Shown here: one piece after another, positions 1 through 6,260 of the stretch | Numbering within the stretch: position 1 is the stretch's first letter | Layout: every line of letters starts with the position of its first letter | NCBI GenBank assembly: GCA_030147225.1 | Contig: JASLAI010000397.1 | Location: forward strand, 1 to 6,260 | Origin: Planococcus sp. (in: firmicutes) | GTDB lineage: Bacteria > Bacillota > Bacilli > Bacillales_A > Planococcaceae | Reading direction: 5' to 3' | DNA length: 6,260 nt | Made by a program: the position numbers and the translations under genes | Notes under the pieces: generated by a model | What the model saw: the letters and a program-made list of their open reading frames with translations, nothing else | The model's database searches: none | Told to the model about the DNA's origin: nothing

Positions 1-3
1 TGC

Positions 4-2466
4 ATGATGTTTAATAGATTTACACAACGCGCACAAAAAGTTCTTCAATTAGCTCAAGAAGAGGCCATTCGCATGAAACATGAATCAATCGGTACAGAGC
101 ATATTCTTCTCGGGTTAATTCGTGAAGGTGGCGGTATTGCCGCTAAAGCTCTTGAAGCGATTGAAGTGAATACACAATTAATTGAAGAAGGCGTCAAAGA
201 GCTTGTTGGTGTCGGTGAAAAAGATGTTGGCCCAATCGTGCATTATACGCCGAGAGCGAAGAAAGTTATTGAATTGTCAGTTGATGAGTCCCGTAAATTG
301 GGCCATTCTTATATTGGTACAGAGCATTTGCTGTTGGCGTTAATTCGTGAAGGTGAAGGCGTTGCAGCCCGTGTGTTAGGAAATGCAGGTGTCAGCTTGA
401 ATAAGGCGCGTCAACAGGTGTTGCAGCTTTTGGGCAATAATGAGCAGGCGTCTACAGGCACAAGCCCGAATGCTTCGGCTAATACACCAACTTTAGATGG
501 TTTAGCCCGTGATTTGACGCAGGTAGCCCGTGAAGGCGGACTGGATCCAGTCATTGGCAGAAGTGATGAAATCACACGTGTGATTGAAGTACTGAGCCGC
601 AGAACGAAAAACAACCCTGTACTGATCGGAGAACCAGGTGTCGGTAAAACCGCGATTGCTGAAGGTTTGGCTCAACAAATCGTCAACAATGAAATTCCAG
701 AAACGCTACGTGACAAACGCGTCATGGTTCTGGATATGGGTACAGTGGTTGCAGGAACTAAATACCGTGGTGAATTTGAAGATCGCCTGAAAAAAGTGAT
801 GGATGAAATTCGCCAAGCAGGCAATGTTATCTTGTTCATCGATGAGCTTCATACATTAATTGGAGCAGGTGGTGCAGAAGGTGCAATTGATGCGTCCAAC
901 ATCCTGAAACCTTCATTGTCTCGCGGTGAACTTCAATGTATCGGTGCTACAACGTTGGATGAGTACCGCAAGTATATTGAAAAAGATGCGGCTCTTGAAC
1001 GCCGTTTCCAACCAATTCAAGTGGACGAGCCTACTGTTGAAGAGTCAATTCAAATTATCCGTGGCTTGCGCGATCGCTACGAAGCGCATCACCGTGTGAA
1101 AATTACGGATGAAGCGATTGAAGCAGCAGCTAAGATGTCTGATCGCTATATTTCGGATCGTTTCTTACCGTATAAAGCAATTGACTTGATTGATGAGGCG
1201 GGTTCTAAAGTAAGACTCCGTTCTTACACAACTCCACCAGATTTGAAAGAGTTGGAAGAACGCTTGGAAGCTGCACGTTCTGAGAAAAATGAAGCGGTAC
1301 AAAGCCAGGAATTTGAAAAAGCGGCTTCGCTTCGTGATGCAGAACAGAAGCTTCAGAACCAATTAGATAAAACGAAGAAAGAATGGAAAGAAAAACAAGG
1401 AAAAGAAGAATCTGAAGTGACAGTTGAAGATATTGCGAAAGTCGTGTCCATGTGGACTGGCATTCCAGTTTCGAAACTGGCCCAGACAGAATCTGATAAA
1501 TTATTGAACTTGGAATCAATCCTCCACAATCGTGTTATTGGTCAGAATGAAGCTGTCACATCGATTTCTAAAGCCATTCGCCGTGCGCGTGCTGGATTAA
1601 AAGATCCAAAACGTCCAATCGGATCGTTCATTTTCCTTGGTCCAACTGGTGTTGGTAAAACTGAGTTGGCACGTGCGCTGGCTGAATCCATGTTTGGTGA
1701 CGAGGATGCGATGATTCGAATTGATATGTCCGAATACATGGAAAGACATTCGACCTCACGCTTGGTCGGTTCACCTCCAGGATACGTGGGTTATGAAGAA
1801 GGCGGACAATTAACAGAGAAAGTTCGCAGAAAGCCTTATTCCGTAGTATTACTTGATGAGATTGAAAAAGCTCACCCTGATGTATTTAATATTCTTTTGC
1901 AGGTTTTGGAAGATGGGCGTCTGACAGATTCCAAAGGCCGCAGAGTCGATTTCCGCAACACTGTCATCATCATGACCTCAAACGTTGGTGCGGAAGAATT
2001 GAAATACAATAAATATGTTGGTTTCAATTTAGACGATGCAAAAACGGATTACAAAGACATGAAAGGGAAAATGCTTGCTGAATTGAAAAAAGCATTCCGC
2101 CCAGAGTTCTTAAACCGTGTGGATGATATGATTGTCTTCCATTCTCTTGAAAAAGAGAATTTGAGAGAGATCGTGAATTTGATGACGAAACAATTGGTTG
2201 ATCGTTTGCAAGAGCAGGATATCGACTTGGAATTGACCGAAGCGGCTCTTGAAAAGGTTGCTAAAGAGGGGTATGATCCGGAATACGGAGCCCGCCCACT
2301 TCGTCGCTCTCTTCAAAAACACGTCGAAGATCGTTTGTCAGAAGAGCTGTTAAAAGGCACAGCGCTATCAGGCCAGCGTATTGTCTTTGATGTGGAAGAC
2401 GATGAATTCATTGTTCGCACAAAAGAAACAGAAGAAGCAAAAGAGGCATTGGCGGAAAAACAATAA
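4..2466 (+). CDS. clpC: ATP-dependent Clp protease ATP-binding subunit ClpC
   Basis: This is a class I (two-ATPase) Hsp100 unfoldase of 820 residues that feeds substrates to ClpP. Visible in order: two Clp_N repeats (about 1-145, with IGTEH..L..LIREG at 29-41 and 104-116); D1 with Walker A GEPGVGKT 209-216, pore-loop KYRG 253-256 and Walker B ending D280-E281; a coiled-coil M-domain about 410-470 with the UVR-like [11 protein letters not shown] around F437; D2 with Walker A GPTGVGKT 546-553, Walker B D618-E619, pore-loop GYVGYEEGG 593-601, sensor-1 N660, arginine finger R705, GARPLRR 762-768; and the ClpP-docking VGF loop 672-674. E32 and E107 match the phospho-arginine-binding glutamates of B. 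subtilis ClpC. The first of two ATGs is chosen because the family starts MMF. The ATGATG contains TGA at 5-7, which could end an upstream mcsB, but that lies outside the window. The C-terminal tail is about ten residues longer than in B. subtilis (810). Oddity: Y390 replaces a conserved Asp (see findings). No CtsR operator is visible; in relatives it lies upstream of ctsR. Confidence 0.98.
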   Translation: MMFNRFTQRAQKVLQLAQEEAIRMKHESIGTEHILLGLIREGGGIAAKALEAIEVNTQLIEEGVKELVGVGEKDVGPIVHYTPRAKKVIELSVDESRKLGHSYIGTEHLLLALIREGEGVAARVLGNAGVSLNKARQQVLQLLGNNEQASTGTSPNASANTPTLDGLARDLTQVAREGGLDPVIGRSDEITRVIEVLSRRTKNNPVLIGEPGVGKTAIAEGLAQQIVNNEIPETLRDKRVMVLDMGTVVAGTKYRGEFEDRLKKVMDEIRQAGNVILFIDELHTLIGAGGAEGAIDASNILKPSLSRGELQCIGATTLDEYRKYIEKDAALERRFQPIQVDEPTVEESIQIIRGLRDRYEAHHRVKITDEAIEAAAKMSDRYISDRFLPYKAIDLIDEAGSKVRLRSYTTPPDLKELEERLEAARSEKNEAVQSQEFEKAASLRDAEQKLQNQLDKTKKEWKEKQGKEESEVTVEDIAKVVSMWTGIPVSKLAQTESDKLLNLESILHNRVIGQNEAVTSISKAIRRARAGLKDPKRPIGSFIFLGPTGVGKTELARALAESMFGDEDAMIRIDMSEYMERHSTSRLVGSPPGYVGYEEGGQLTEKVRRKPYSVVLLDEIEKAHPDVFNILLQVLEDGRLTDSKGRRVDFRNTVIIMTSNVGAEELKYNKYVGFNLDDAKTDYKDMKGKMLAELKKAFRPEFLNRVDDMIVFHSLEKENLREIVNLMTKQLVDRLQEQDIDLELTEAALEKVAKEGYDPEYGARPLRRSLQKHVEDRLSEELLKGTALSGQRIVFDVEDDEFIVRTKETEEAKEALAEKQ

Positions 2467-2474
2467 AAATATTC

Positions 2475-2509
2475 CGCTCGCCGGAGTTGATCTCCGGCGA
2501 GCGTTTTTT
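2475..2509 (+). terminator. Intrinsic terminator-like hairpin between clpC and radA
   Basis: A perfect 12-bp inverted repeat, CGCTCGCCGGAG (2475-2486) and CTCCGGCGAGCG (2492-2503), with loop TTGAT, is followed by TTTTTT (2504-2509). This is a textbook rho-independent terminator, 8 bases after the clpC stop. Only six bases separate the T-tract from the radA Shine-Dalgarno, so radA transcripts from upstream must pass it. Partial termination (attenuation) is an inference. Confidence 0.9.
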
Positions 2510-2515
2510 CTATTT

Positions 2516-2523
2516 AAGGAGGT
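2516..2523 (+). promoter_or_regulatory. radA ribosome binding site
   Basis: AAGGAGGT lies 4 bases before ATG 2528 (5 bases counting from AGGAGG). It fixes the radA start and rules out the in-frame extension that begins inside clpC. It lies just outside the preceding hairpin, so the hairpin does not mask it. Confidence 0.9.
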
Positions 2524-2527
2524 ACAC

Positions 2528-3904
2528 ATGGCTAAGAAAAAGACGAAATTCATTTGTCAGTCGTGTGGTTACGAATCGGCTAGATGGATGGGGAAATGTC
2601 CAGGCTGTGCTGCATGGAATACGATGACTGAAGAAGTTGAAGTGGCGGCTCCTAAAGGCACCCGAGGCGCATTTCAGCATAGTGCATCGGTTCCTCAAAA
2701 AGCGACGCCGATCAATGCGATTGAAACACAGGATGAACCAAGGGTAGAGACAGAGCTAAGCGAATTGAACCGTGTACTTGGCGGAGGCATAGTACCGGGC
2801 TCATTAGTGCTTATTGGGGGGGACCCTGGGATTGGGAAATCTACTTTGCTTTTGCAGGTTTCTGCAATGCTTGCAAATAGTGGGAACCGGGTATTATATA
2901 TTTCTGGAGAAGAATCCATCCGCCAAACTAAGCTACGGGCAGAACGCCTAGATGCTTCGTCTTCGGAACTATTCATCTATGCAGAAACAAATCTTGAACT
3001 GATTCATCACACAATTGAAGAGGTAGCGCCTGATTTTGTTATTGTCGATTCAATCCAGACCGTTCATCATCCTGAGGTGACATCTGCACCAGGCAGTGTA
3101 ACACAAGTAAGGGAAAGTACTGCGGAATTGATGCGAATCGCAAAAACAAAAAATATTGCCATTTTCCTCGTTGGTCACGTTACCAAAGAAGGACAGATTG
3201 CAGGACCTCGTATTCTTGAACATATGGTGGATACGGTATTGTATTTCGAAGGTGAACGCCATCATACGTATCGGATTTTGCGGAGTGTCAAAAATCGTTT
3301 TGGCTCGACCAATGAAATTGCCATCTTTGAGATGCTTCAAAGTGGATTGAAAGAGGTATTGAACCCGTCCGAATTGTTCTTACAGGAGCGATCGAGTGGG
3401 ACAGCAGGGTCGACTGTAGTAGCTTCGATGGAAGGAACACGTCCCATCTTGGTTGAAATTCAAGCCTTGGTTACACCTTCAAGTTTCAACTACCCGAAGC
3501 GCATGGCAACCGGCATCGATGTCAATCGTGTGTCGTTGCTAATGGCTGTGCTGGAGAAGCGGGTGGGCATGCTGCTGCAGGCACAGGACGCATATATTAA
3601 AGTTGCGGGTGGCGTGAAACTTGATGAGCCTGCCATCGATTTGGCTGTACTAGCCAGCATTGTCTCCAGTTTTCGAGACAAGGCTCCAAACGTCTATGAC
3701 TGCATTATCGGAGAAGTAGGATTGACCGGTGAAGTAAGACGCGTATCGCGTATCGAGCAGCGTGTTCAGGAAGCGGCTAAGCTCGGATTCAAAAGGGCAA
3801 TTGTTCCATCCTCAAATTTAGGCGGCTGGGATTATCCGGAAGGAATTCGGGTAGTCGGCGTAGAAAGTATCAATGATGCATTAAAAGAGATTTTCCCACA
3901 GTAA
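2528..3904 (+). CDS. radA: DNA repair protein RadA (Sms)
   Basis: This is a RecA-like ATPase that helps branch migration and processing of recombination intermediates, acting as a DnaB-type helicase on single-stranded DNA in characterised homologues. The product is 458 residues, the same length as B. subtilis RadA. Visible: an N-terminal C4 zinc finger (C10-x2-C13, C24-x2-C27), Walker A GDPGIGKS 98-105 (K104), Walker B FVIVDS 170-175 (D174), the RadA-specific KNRFG motif at 255-259, and a C-terminal Lon-protease-like domain (about 280-458, with [12 protein letters not shown] at 395-406) that lacks proteolytic activity in the family. The reading frame is open back to 2381 within clpC, but ATG 2528 has the strong Shine-Dalgarno and gives the conserved [14 protein letters not shown] start. 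It stands between two hairpins. In B. subtilis disA follows it; here it does not. Confidence 0.98.
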   Translation: MAKKKTKFICQSCGYESARWMGKCPGCAAWNTMTEEVEVAAPKGTRGAFQHSASVPQKATPINAIETQDEPRVETELSELNRVLGGGIVPGSLVLIGGDPGIGKSTLLLQVSAMLANSGNRVLYISGEESIRQTKLRAERLDASSSELFIYAETNLELIHHTIEEVAPDFVIVDSIQTVHHPEVTSAPGSVTQVRESTAELMRIAKTKNIAIFLVGHVTKEGQIAGPRILEHMVDTVLYFEGERHHTYRILRSVKNRFGSTNEIAIFEMLQSGLKEVLNPSELFLQERSSGTAGSTVVASMEGTRPILVEIQALVTPSSFNYPKRMATGIDVNRVSLLMAVLEKRVGMLLQAQDAYIKVAGGVKLDEPAIDLAVLASIVSSFRDKAPNVYDCIIGEVGLTGEVRRVSRIEQRVQEAAKLGFKRAIVPSSNLGGWDYPEGIRVVGVESINDALKEIFPQ

Positions 3905-3930
3905 GGAGGCAAATATGCCTCCTTTTATTT
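3903..3930 (+). terminator. Intrinsic terminator overlapping the radA stop codon
   Basis: AAGGAGGCA (3903-3911) pairs with TGCCTCCTT (3916-3924) across an AATA loop, a 9-bp stem followed by the T-rich run TTTTATTT (3923-3930). The left arm includes the last two bases of the radA TAA stop. It is shorter and less GC-rich than the hairpin after clpC, so termination is probably weaker. The left arm also resembles a Shine-Dalgarno (see findings). Confidence 0.75.
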
Positions 3931-3938
3931 CTAAATAA

Positions 3939-3976
3939 AGGTCATTAAAGCGTTTGGGTTTTAAAATGTGTATAAT
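3939..3976 (+). promoter_or_regulatory. Weak candidate sigma-A promoter for yacL-ispD-ispF
   Basis: The gap after the radA terminator is A/T rich. Two -10-like hexamers are visible: TAAAAT (3962-3967, 5 of 6 to consensus), with AGGTCA (3939-3944, 3 of 6 to TTGACA) 17 bases upstream; and a perfect TATAAT (3971-3976), which has no recognisable -35 at 16-18 bases. The second would start RNA at about 3983, inside the yacL Shine-Dalgarno, so the first is the more workable option. The position downstream of a terminator argues for a promoter here, but the motif match alone is poor. Confidence 0.35.
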
Positions 3977-3981
3977 TATAA

Positions 3982-3991
3982 AAAGGAGGTG
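3982..3991 (+). promoter_or_regulatory. yacL ribosome binding site
   Basis: AAAGGAGGTG is a perfect ten-base match to the anti-Shine-Dalgarno of Bacillales 16S rRNA. It lies 6 bases before GTG 3998 and decides the start over the in-frame GTG codons at 3968 and 3989, the latter of which is within the site itself. Confidence 0.9.
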
Positions 3992-3997
3992 GAGCGC

Positions 3998-5092
3998 GTG
4001 TTAAGACCTATTATTCAAATTATGTTTTTGCTTATTGGTGCGACAGTCGGAATTTTATTATTGCCATCTGCATTTGAACTTATTCCCCTTCTCGACAATC
4101 CATGGATCAGTAATCCTTACGTAGCAGCAATTGTTGGTGCTCTTGTCTTTTTCCTGTTATCTTTATTATTTGTAGATTCGTTGATCAACTTCATGAAGTG
4201 GATGGAAGAGAAATTGCTTCATGCACCAACTCCCGATTTGCTGTTTGGTACAGTCGGTATGATAATCGGTCTTGTGGTGGCGTTCTTGATCGGATTTGCA
4301 TTGAGTACAGTTGATATTCCATTGGTAGCGACAGTAGCTCCCTTAGTGCTTTCCGTAGTGCTTGGCTATTTAGGTTTCCAAGTAGGATTTCAAAAACGCG
4401 AAGAGATGTTGACCATGTTAACACCTTCCAAATTTACTCCGGCGAAAAAGCAGGAAGCTGAAGAACCAGTTGAAAAAGTTTCTTATAAATTACTTGATAC
4501 CAGCGTCATTATTGATGGCAGAATTGCAGATATTTCGGCAACTGGTTTTATGGAAGGCACGTTTGTGGTGCCGCAATTCGTTTTGTCTGAACTTCAGCAT
4601 ATTGCTGATTCTTCAGATACACTAAAACGGACACGTGGCAGGCGAGGCTTGGATATTTTGAAACGCCTTCAAAGTGAACGCGTGGATGCCATAATGATCA
4701 CCGAGGAAAATTTTGACGAAGTCAGCGAAGTCGATCTGAAATTGATGCGCGCTGCGAAAAAAATGGGCGGCCAAGTTGTGACCAATGATTTTAATCTTAA
4801 TAAAGTGTGTGAACTTCATAATGTTCCTGTATTAAATATCAACGACTTGGCAAACGCTGTGAAACCTGTGGTAATTCCAGGAGAAGATATGCATGTAGTG
4901 GTCATCAAAGACGGTAAAGAACAAAACCAAGGTGTAGCTTATTTGGACGATGGCACGATGATTGTGATTGAAGATGGCAAAGGGTATATTGGCCAGGCGA
5001 TCAATGTCACAGTCACCAGTGTTTTGCAGACCTCTGCAGGGCGGATGATTTTTGCGAAACCGCGCGACCGCAAACAAACTGCAACAAATTGA
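3998..5092 (+). CDS. yacL: Membrane-anchored PIN/TRAM domain protein YacL
   Basis: The product of 364 residues (about 366 in B. subtilis YacL) starts at GTG. Four hydrophobic segments are visible, about 5-24, 41-60, 83-102 and 108-128, followed by a charged linker (about 133-162), a PIN-family nuclease domain (about 164-285) and a TRAM domain (about 290-355). PIN acidic residues are in place: D167 in LLDTSVIIDGR, E198 in LSELQ, D246 and D264 in VTNDFNLN. PIN domains are usually Mg-dependent ribonucleases and TRAM domains usually bind RNA, so a membrane-tethered RNase is the likely role. The physiological substrate is not known to me. The start gives MLRPIIQ, matching the family's short hydrophobic N-terminus. 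It heads a tight cluster with ispD (16-base gap) and ispF, but the linkage to isoprenoid synthesis may be only positional. Confidence 0.93.
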   Translation: MLRPIIQIMFLLIGATVGILLLPSAFELIPLLDNPWISNPYVAAIVGALVFFLLSLLFVDSLINFMKWMEEKLLHAPTPDLLFGTVGMIIGLVVAFLIGFALSTVDIPLVATVAPLVLSVVLGYLGFQVGFQKREEMLTMLTPSKFTPAKKQEAEEPVEKVSYKLLDTSVIIDGRIADISATGFMEGTFVVPQFVLSELQHIADSSDTLKRTRGRRGLDILKRLQSERVDAIMITEENFDEVSEVDLKLMRAAKKMGGQVVTNDFNLNKVCELHNVPVLNINDLANAVKPVVIPGEDMHVVVIKDGKEQNQGVAYLDDGTMIVIEDGKGYIGQAINVTVTSVLQTSAGRMIFAKPRDRKQTATN

Positions 5093-5093
5093 T

Positions 5094-5099
5094 AAAGGA
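5094..5099 (+). promoter_or_regulatory. ispD ribosome binding site
   Basis: AAAGGA, immediately after the yacL TGA stop, is 9 bases before ATG 5109. It is moderate in strength but well placed, and favours this start over the in-frame ATG at 5052, which would overlap yacL by 41 bases. Confidence 0.75.
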
Positions 5100-5108
5100 T
5101 GTTATCCA

Positions 5109-5804
5109 ATGAATTATACAGTCGTCCTACCTGCTGCTGGCAGCGGGAAACGAATGAAAGCAGATAAAAATAAACTATTGCTCGAACTTTCCGGCAAGCC
5201 GATCTTTCTCTATACACTGGAAGTTTTTCAGCGGGATCCGAACTGCGATGGTATTTGGCTGGCAGTTAAAGAGCAGGAGCGGGAACTAATCGAGAGCTAT
5301 GTAAAACGCTATGATATGACAAAAGTACAAGGGTACGCTACAGGGGGAATGGAAAGGCAGGATAGTGTTAGAGCCTGTCTTGAAGCGATTCCACCTTGTG
5401 GCGTTGTTTTGGTTCATGACGCAGCGAGGCCTTTTATCGACCGCGAAGTTATTGCACGTCTTGTAGAGGCAGCAAAAGTGTCAGGGGCTGCTATTGCAGG
5501 TGTTCCGGTTAAAGATACAATTAAGAAAGTAGATAATGGAATCATTTCAGAAACTGTGGATCGCAACCAATTATGGATGATCCAGACGCCGCAAGCCTTC
5601 CGCTATCCACTGATCTTGAAGGCAGCTCAGGCAGCCCGCAATGACGGATTTATGGGTACAGATGAAGCGATGCTTGTCGAGCGCTTAAACTACCCTGTCG
5701 CTATTGTTGAAAGTACATATGAAAATATTAAAATGACGACGCCGGATGACTTGATTTACGGGAAAGCGATTCTGGAAAGTCGATTACAGGAGGAACAGAA
5801 ATGA
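5109..5804 (+). CDS. ispD: 2-C-methyl-D-erythritol 4-phosphate cytidylyltransferase
   Basis: IspD joins MEP and CTP to give CDP-ME and pyrophosphate, the third step of the cytosolic MEP route to isopentenyl diphosphate. The product is 231 residues, typical of the family. Visible: the nucleotide-binding N-terminal loop [15 protein letters not shown] (8-22), GGMERQDSV (79-87), the Mg/CTP motif VHDAARP (102-108), DTIK (136-139), R152 in DRNQLW (the equivalent of the MEP-binding R157 in E. coli), QTPQAF (159-164), GTDEA (183-187) and K208 in [10 protein letters not shown] (206-215), matching E. coli K213. All expected catalytic residues are present. ATG 5109 gives the family's [11 protein letters not shown] start. 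It lies 16 bases after yacL, and its stop overlaps the ispF start, so translational coupling is likely. Confidence 0.98.
   Translation: MNYTVVLPAAGSGKRMKADKNKLLLELSGKPIFLYTLEVFQRDPNCDGIWLAVKEQERELIESYVKRYDMTKVQGYATGGMERQDSVRACLEAIPPCGVVLVHDAARPFIDREVIARLVEAAKVSGAAIAGVPVKDTIKKVDNGIISETVDRNQLWMIQTPQAFRYPLILKAAQAARNDGFMGTDEAMLVERLNYPVAIVESTYENIKMTTPDDLIYGKAILESRLQEEQK
5788..5793 (+). promoter_or_regulatory. ispF ribosome binding site inside ispD
   Basis: AGGAGG lies 7 bases before ATG 5801, within the last codons of ispD. It supports the ispF start and efficient re-initiation at the ATGA junction. Confidence 0.9.
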
Positions 5805-6260
5805 TTCGAATTGGACAAGGTTATGACGTACATCAATTGGCAGAAGGTCGCCCTTTTATATTGGGTGGTGTTGAAATCGACCATGATCGAGGGTTGCTTG
5901 GCCACTCAGATGCAGATGTTCTATTGCATACAATTACTGATGCTGCGCTTGGCGCAATAGGCGGAGGCGATATTGGCAAACATTTCCCTGATACAGATCC
6001 TGAATTCAAGGATGCTGATTCCCGCAAATTACTGACGCATATTTGGGACTATGTCAAAGAGCAGGGCTATGAGCTGGGCAATGTTGATTGCACAGTAATT
6101 GCCCAGAAGCCAAAATTAGCCCCTTATATTGAACAAATGCGTGAGTCAATTGCAGGATTACTGGAAGCTGATATTTCACAGGTCAACGTCAAAGCGACTA
6201 CTTCCGAGCATCTTGGGTTTACGGGACGCGAGGAAGGCATTGCAGCATTAGCGGTCATTT
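5801..6260 (+). CDS. ispF: 2-C-methyl-D-erythritol 2,4-cyclodiphosphate synthase, 3' end cut by the window
   Basis: IspF cyclises CDP-ME 2-phosphate to MEcPP and releases CMP, two steps after IspD in the MEP pathway; the enzyme is a homotrimer. 153 codons are present out of an expected 158 or so, and the frame runs open off the edge, so the gene is incomplete only because the window ends. Visible: zinc ligands D9 and H11 (GYDVH) and H43, the conserved [10 protein letters not shown] (34-43), the [19 protein letters not shown] loop (56-74), and the cytidine-binding [13 protein letters not shown] (131-143) with E136 as expected metal ligand. ATG 5801 overlaps the ispD TGA by 4 bases (ATGA). One mild oddity: residues 25-28 read EIDH where relatives usually have EIPY. 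In Bacillus gltX follows; that is not visible here. Confidence 0.97.
   Translation, partial: MIRIGQGYDVHQLAEGRPFILGGVEIDHDRGLLGHSDADVLLHTITDAALGAIGGGDIGKHFPDTDPEFKDADSRKLLTHIWDYVKEQGYELGNVDCTVIAQKPKLAPYIEQMRESIAGLLEADISQVNVKATTSEHLGFTGREEGIAALAVI

Noticed and set aside
88..378. Near-identical short DNA repeats in clpC, such as GGTACAGAGCAT and TTAATTCGTGAAGGTG, each present twice 225 bases apart
   Set aside because: They encode the duplicated Clp_N motif and are explained by the known internal duplication of that domain, not by a separate repeat element.
1205..1519. A 104-codon open frame on the minus strand within clpC
   Set aside because: It lies wholly opposite the conserved M-domain coding region, has no recognisable family and no visible Shine-Dalgarno support. 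The other minus-strand frames in the window have the same problem.
2381..2527. A 49-codon in-frame upstream extension of radA overlapping the end of clpC
   Set aside because: It crosses the clpC stop and the terminator hairpin, encodes a low-complexity Lys/Gln-rich stretch unlike RadA, and the family N-terminus begins exactly at ATG 2528, which has a strong Shine-Dalgarno.
3156..3350. A 64-codon plus-strand frame inside radA
   Set aside because: It is an out-of-frame shadow of the conserved RadA ATPase core, with no independent evidence of translation.
3968..3997. Upstream GTG (3968) as the yacL start, adding 10 residues
   Set aside because: The added codons are the TATAAT and Shine-Dalgarno themselves. 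GTG 3998 has ideal spacing and matches the family N-terminus.
5052..5108. Upstream ATG (5052) as the ispD start
   Set aside because: It would overlap yacL by 41 bases and add 19 residues before the conserved [11 protein letters not shown] start. ATG 5109 has its own AAAGGA.
1..6260. CtsR operator (tandem GGTCAAA-type heptads) or other heat-shock operator
   Set aside because: No such tandem heptad is visible. The lone GGTCA at 3940 has no partner. In relatives the operator lies upstream of ctsR, outside this window.

Overview
The window shows an ordinary Gram-positive, low-to-moderate-GC chromosomal locus from the order Bacillales. All genes lie on the + strand: the end of the clpC heat-shock region, then radA, yacL, ispD and the first part of ispF. 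Protein sequences resemble those of Bacillus subtilis throughout. ClpC begins MMF.RFT.RAQKVL, RadA is 458 residues, and the YacL PIN-TRAM region is nearly the same. Spelling differences and the gene order make a Planococcaceae-like genus (Planococcus/Sporosarcina type) my best guess, but this is inference and not a measured placement.

Layout. Bases 4-2466 hold clpC, an AAA+ unfoldase of the ClpCP protease. A perfect 12-bp GC-rich hairpin with six T's (2475-2509) follows directly, and radA starts at 2528 behind a strong Shine-Dalgarno. RadA (2528-3904) is a DNA-repair helicase-type ATPase. Its stop codon lies inside a second hairpin/T-tract (3903-3930). A 93-base gap then carries weak promoter-like sequence and a perfect Shine-Dalgarno for yacL (GTG at 3998). 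yacL (3998-5092) encodes a four-helix membrane protein with cytoplasmic PIN nuclease and TRAM domains. ispD follows after 16 bases (5109-5804), and ispF overlaps its stop by 4 bases (5801 to the window edge, truncated by about 5 codons). The last three genes look like one transcription unit. No gap is longer than 300 bases, and no RNA gene, mobile element or CRISPR is visible.

How the genes work together. ClpC does protein quality control, RadA acts in recombination, and IspD and IspF catalyse the third and fifth committed steps of the MEP isoprenoid pathway. The YacL substrate is not well established. In B. subtilis the order is clpC-radA-disA-yacL-ispD-ispF, so the clearest departure is that disA (c-di-AMP synthase) is absent between radA and yacL. 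Other points worth a look are the terminator-like hairpin directly in front of the radA ribosome binding site, and an Asp-to-Tyr change at a highly conserved ClpC position. I found no sign of an undescribed multi-gene system.
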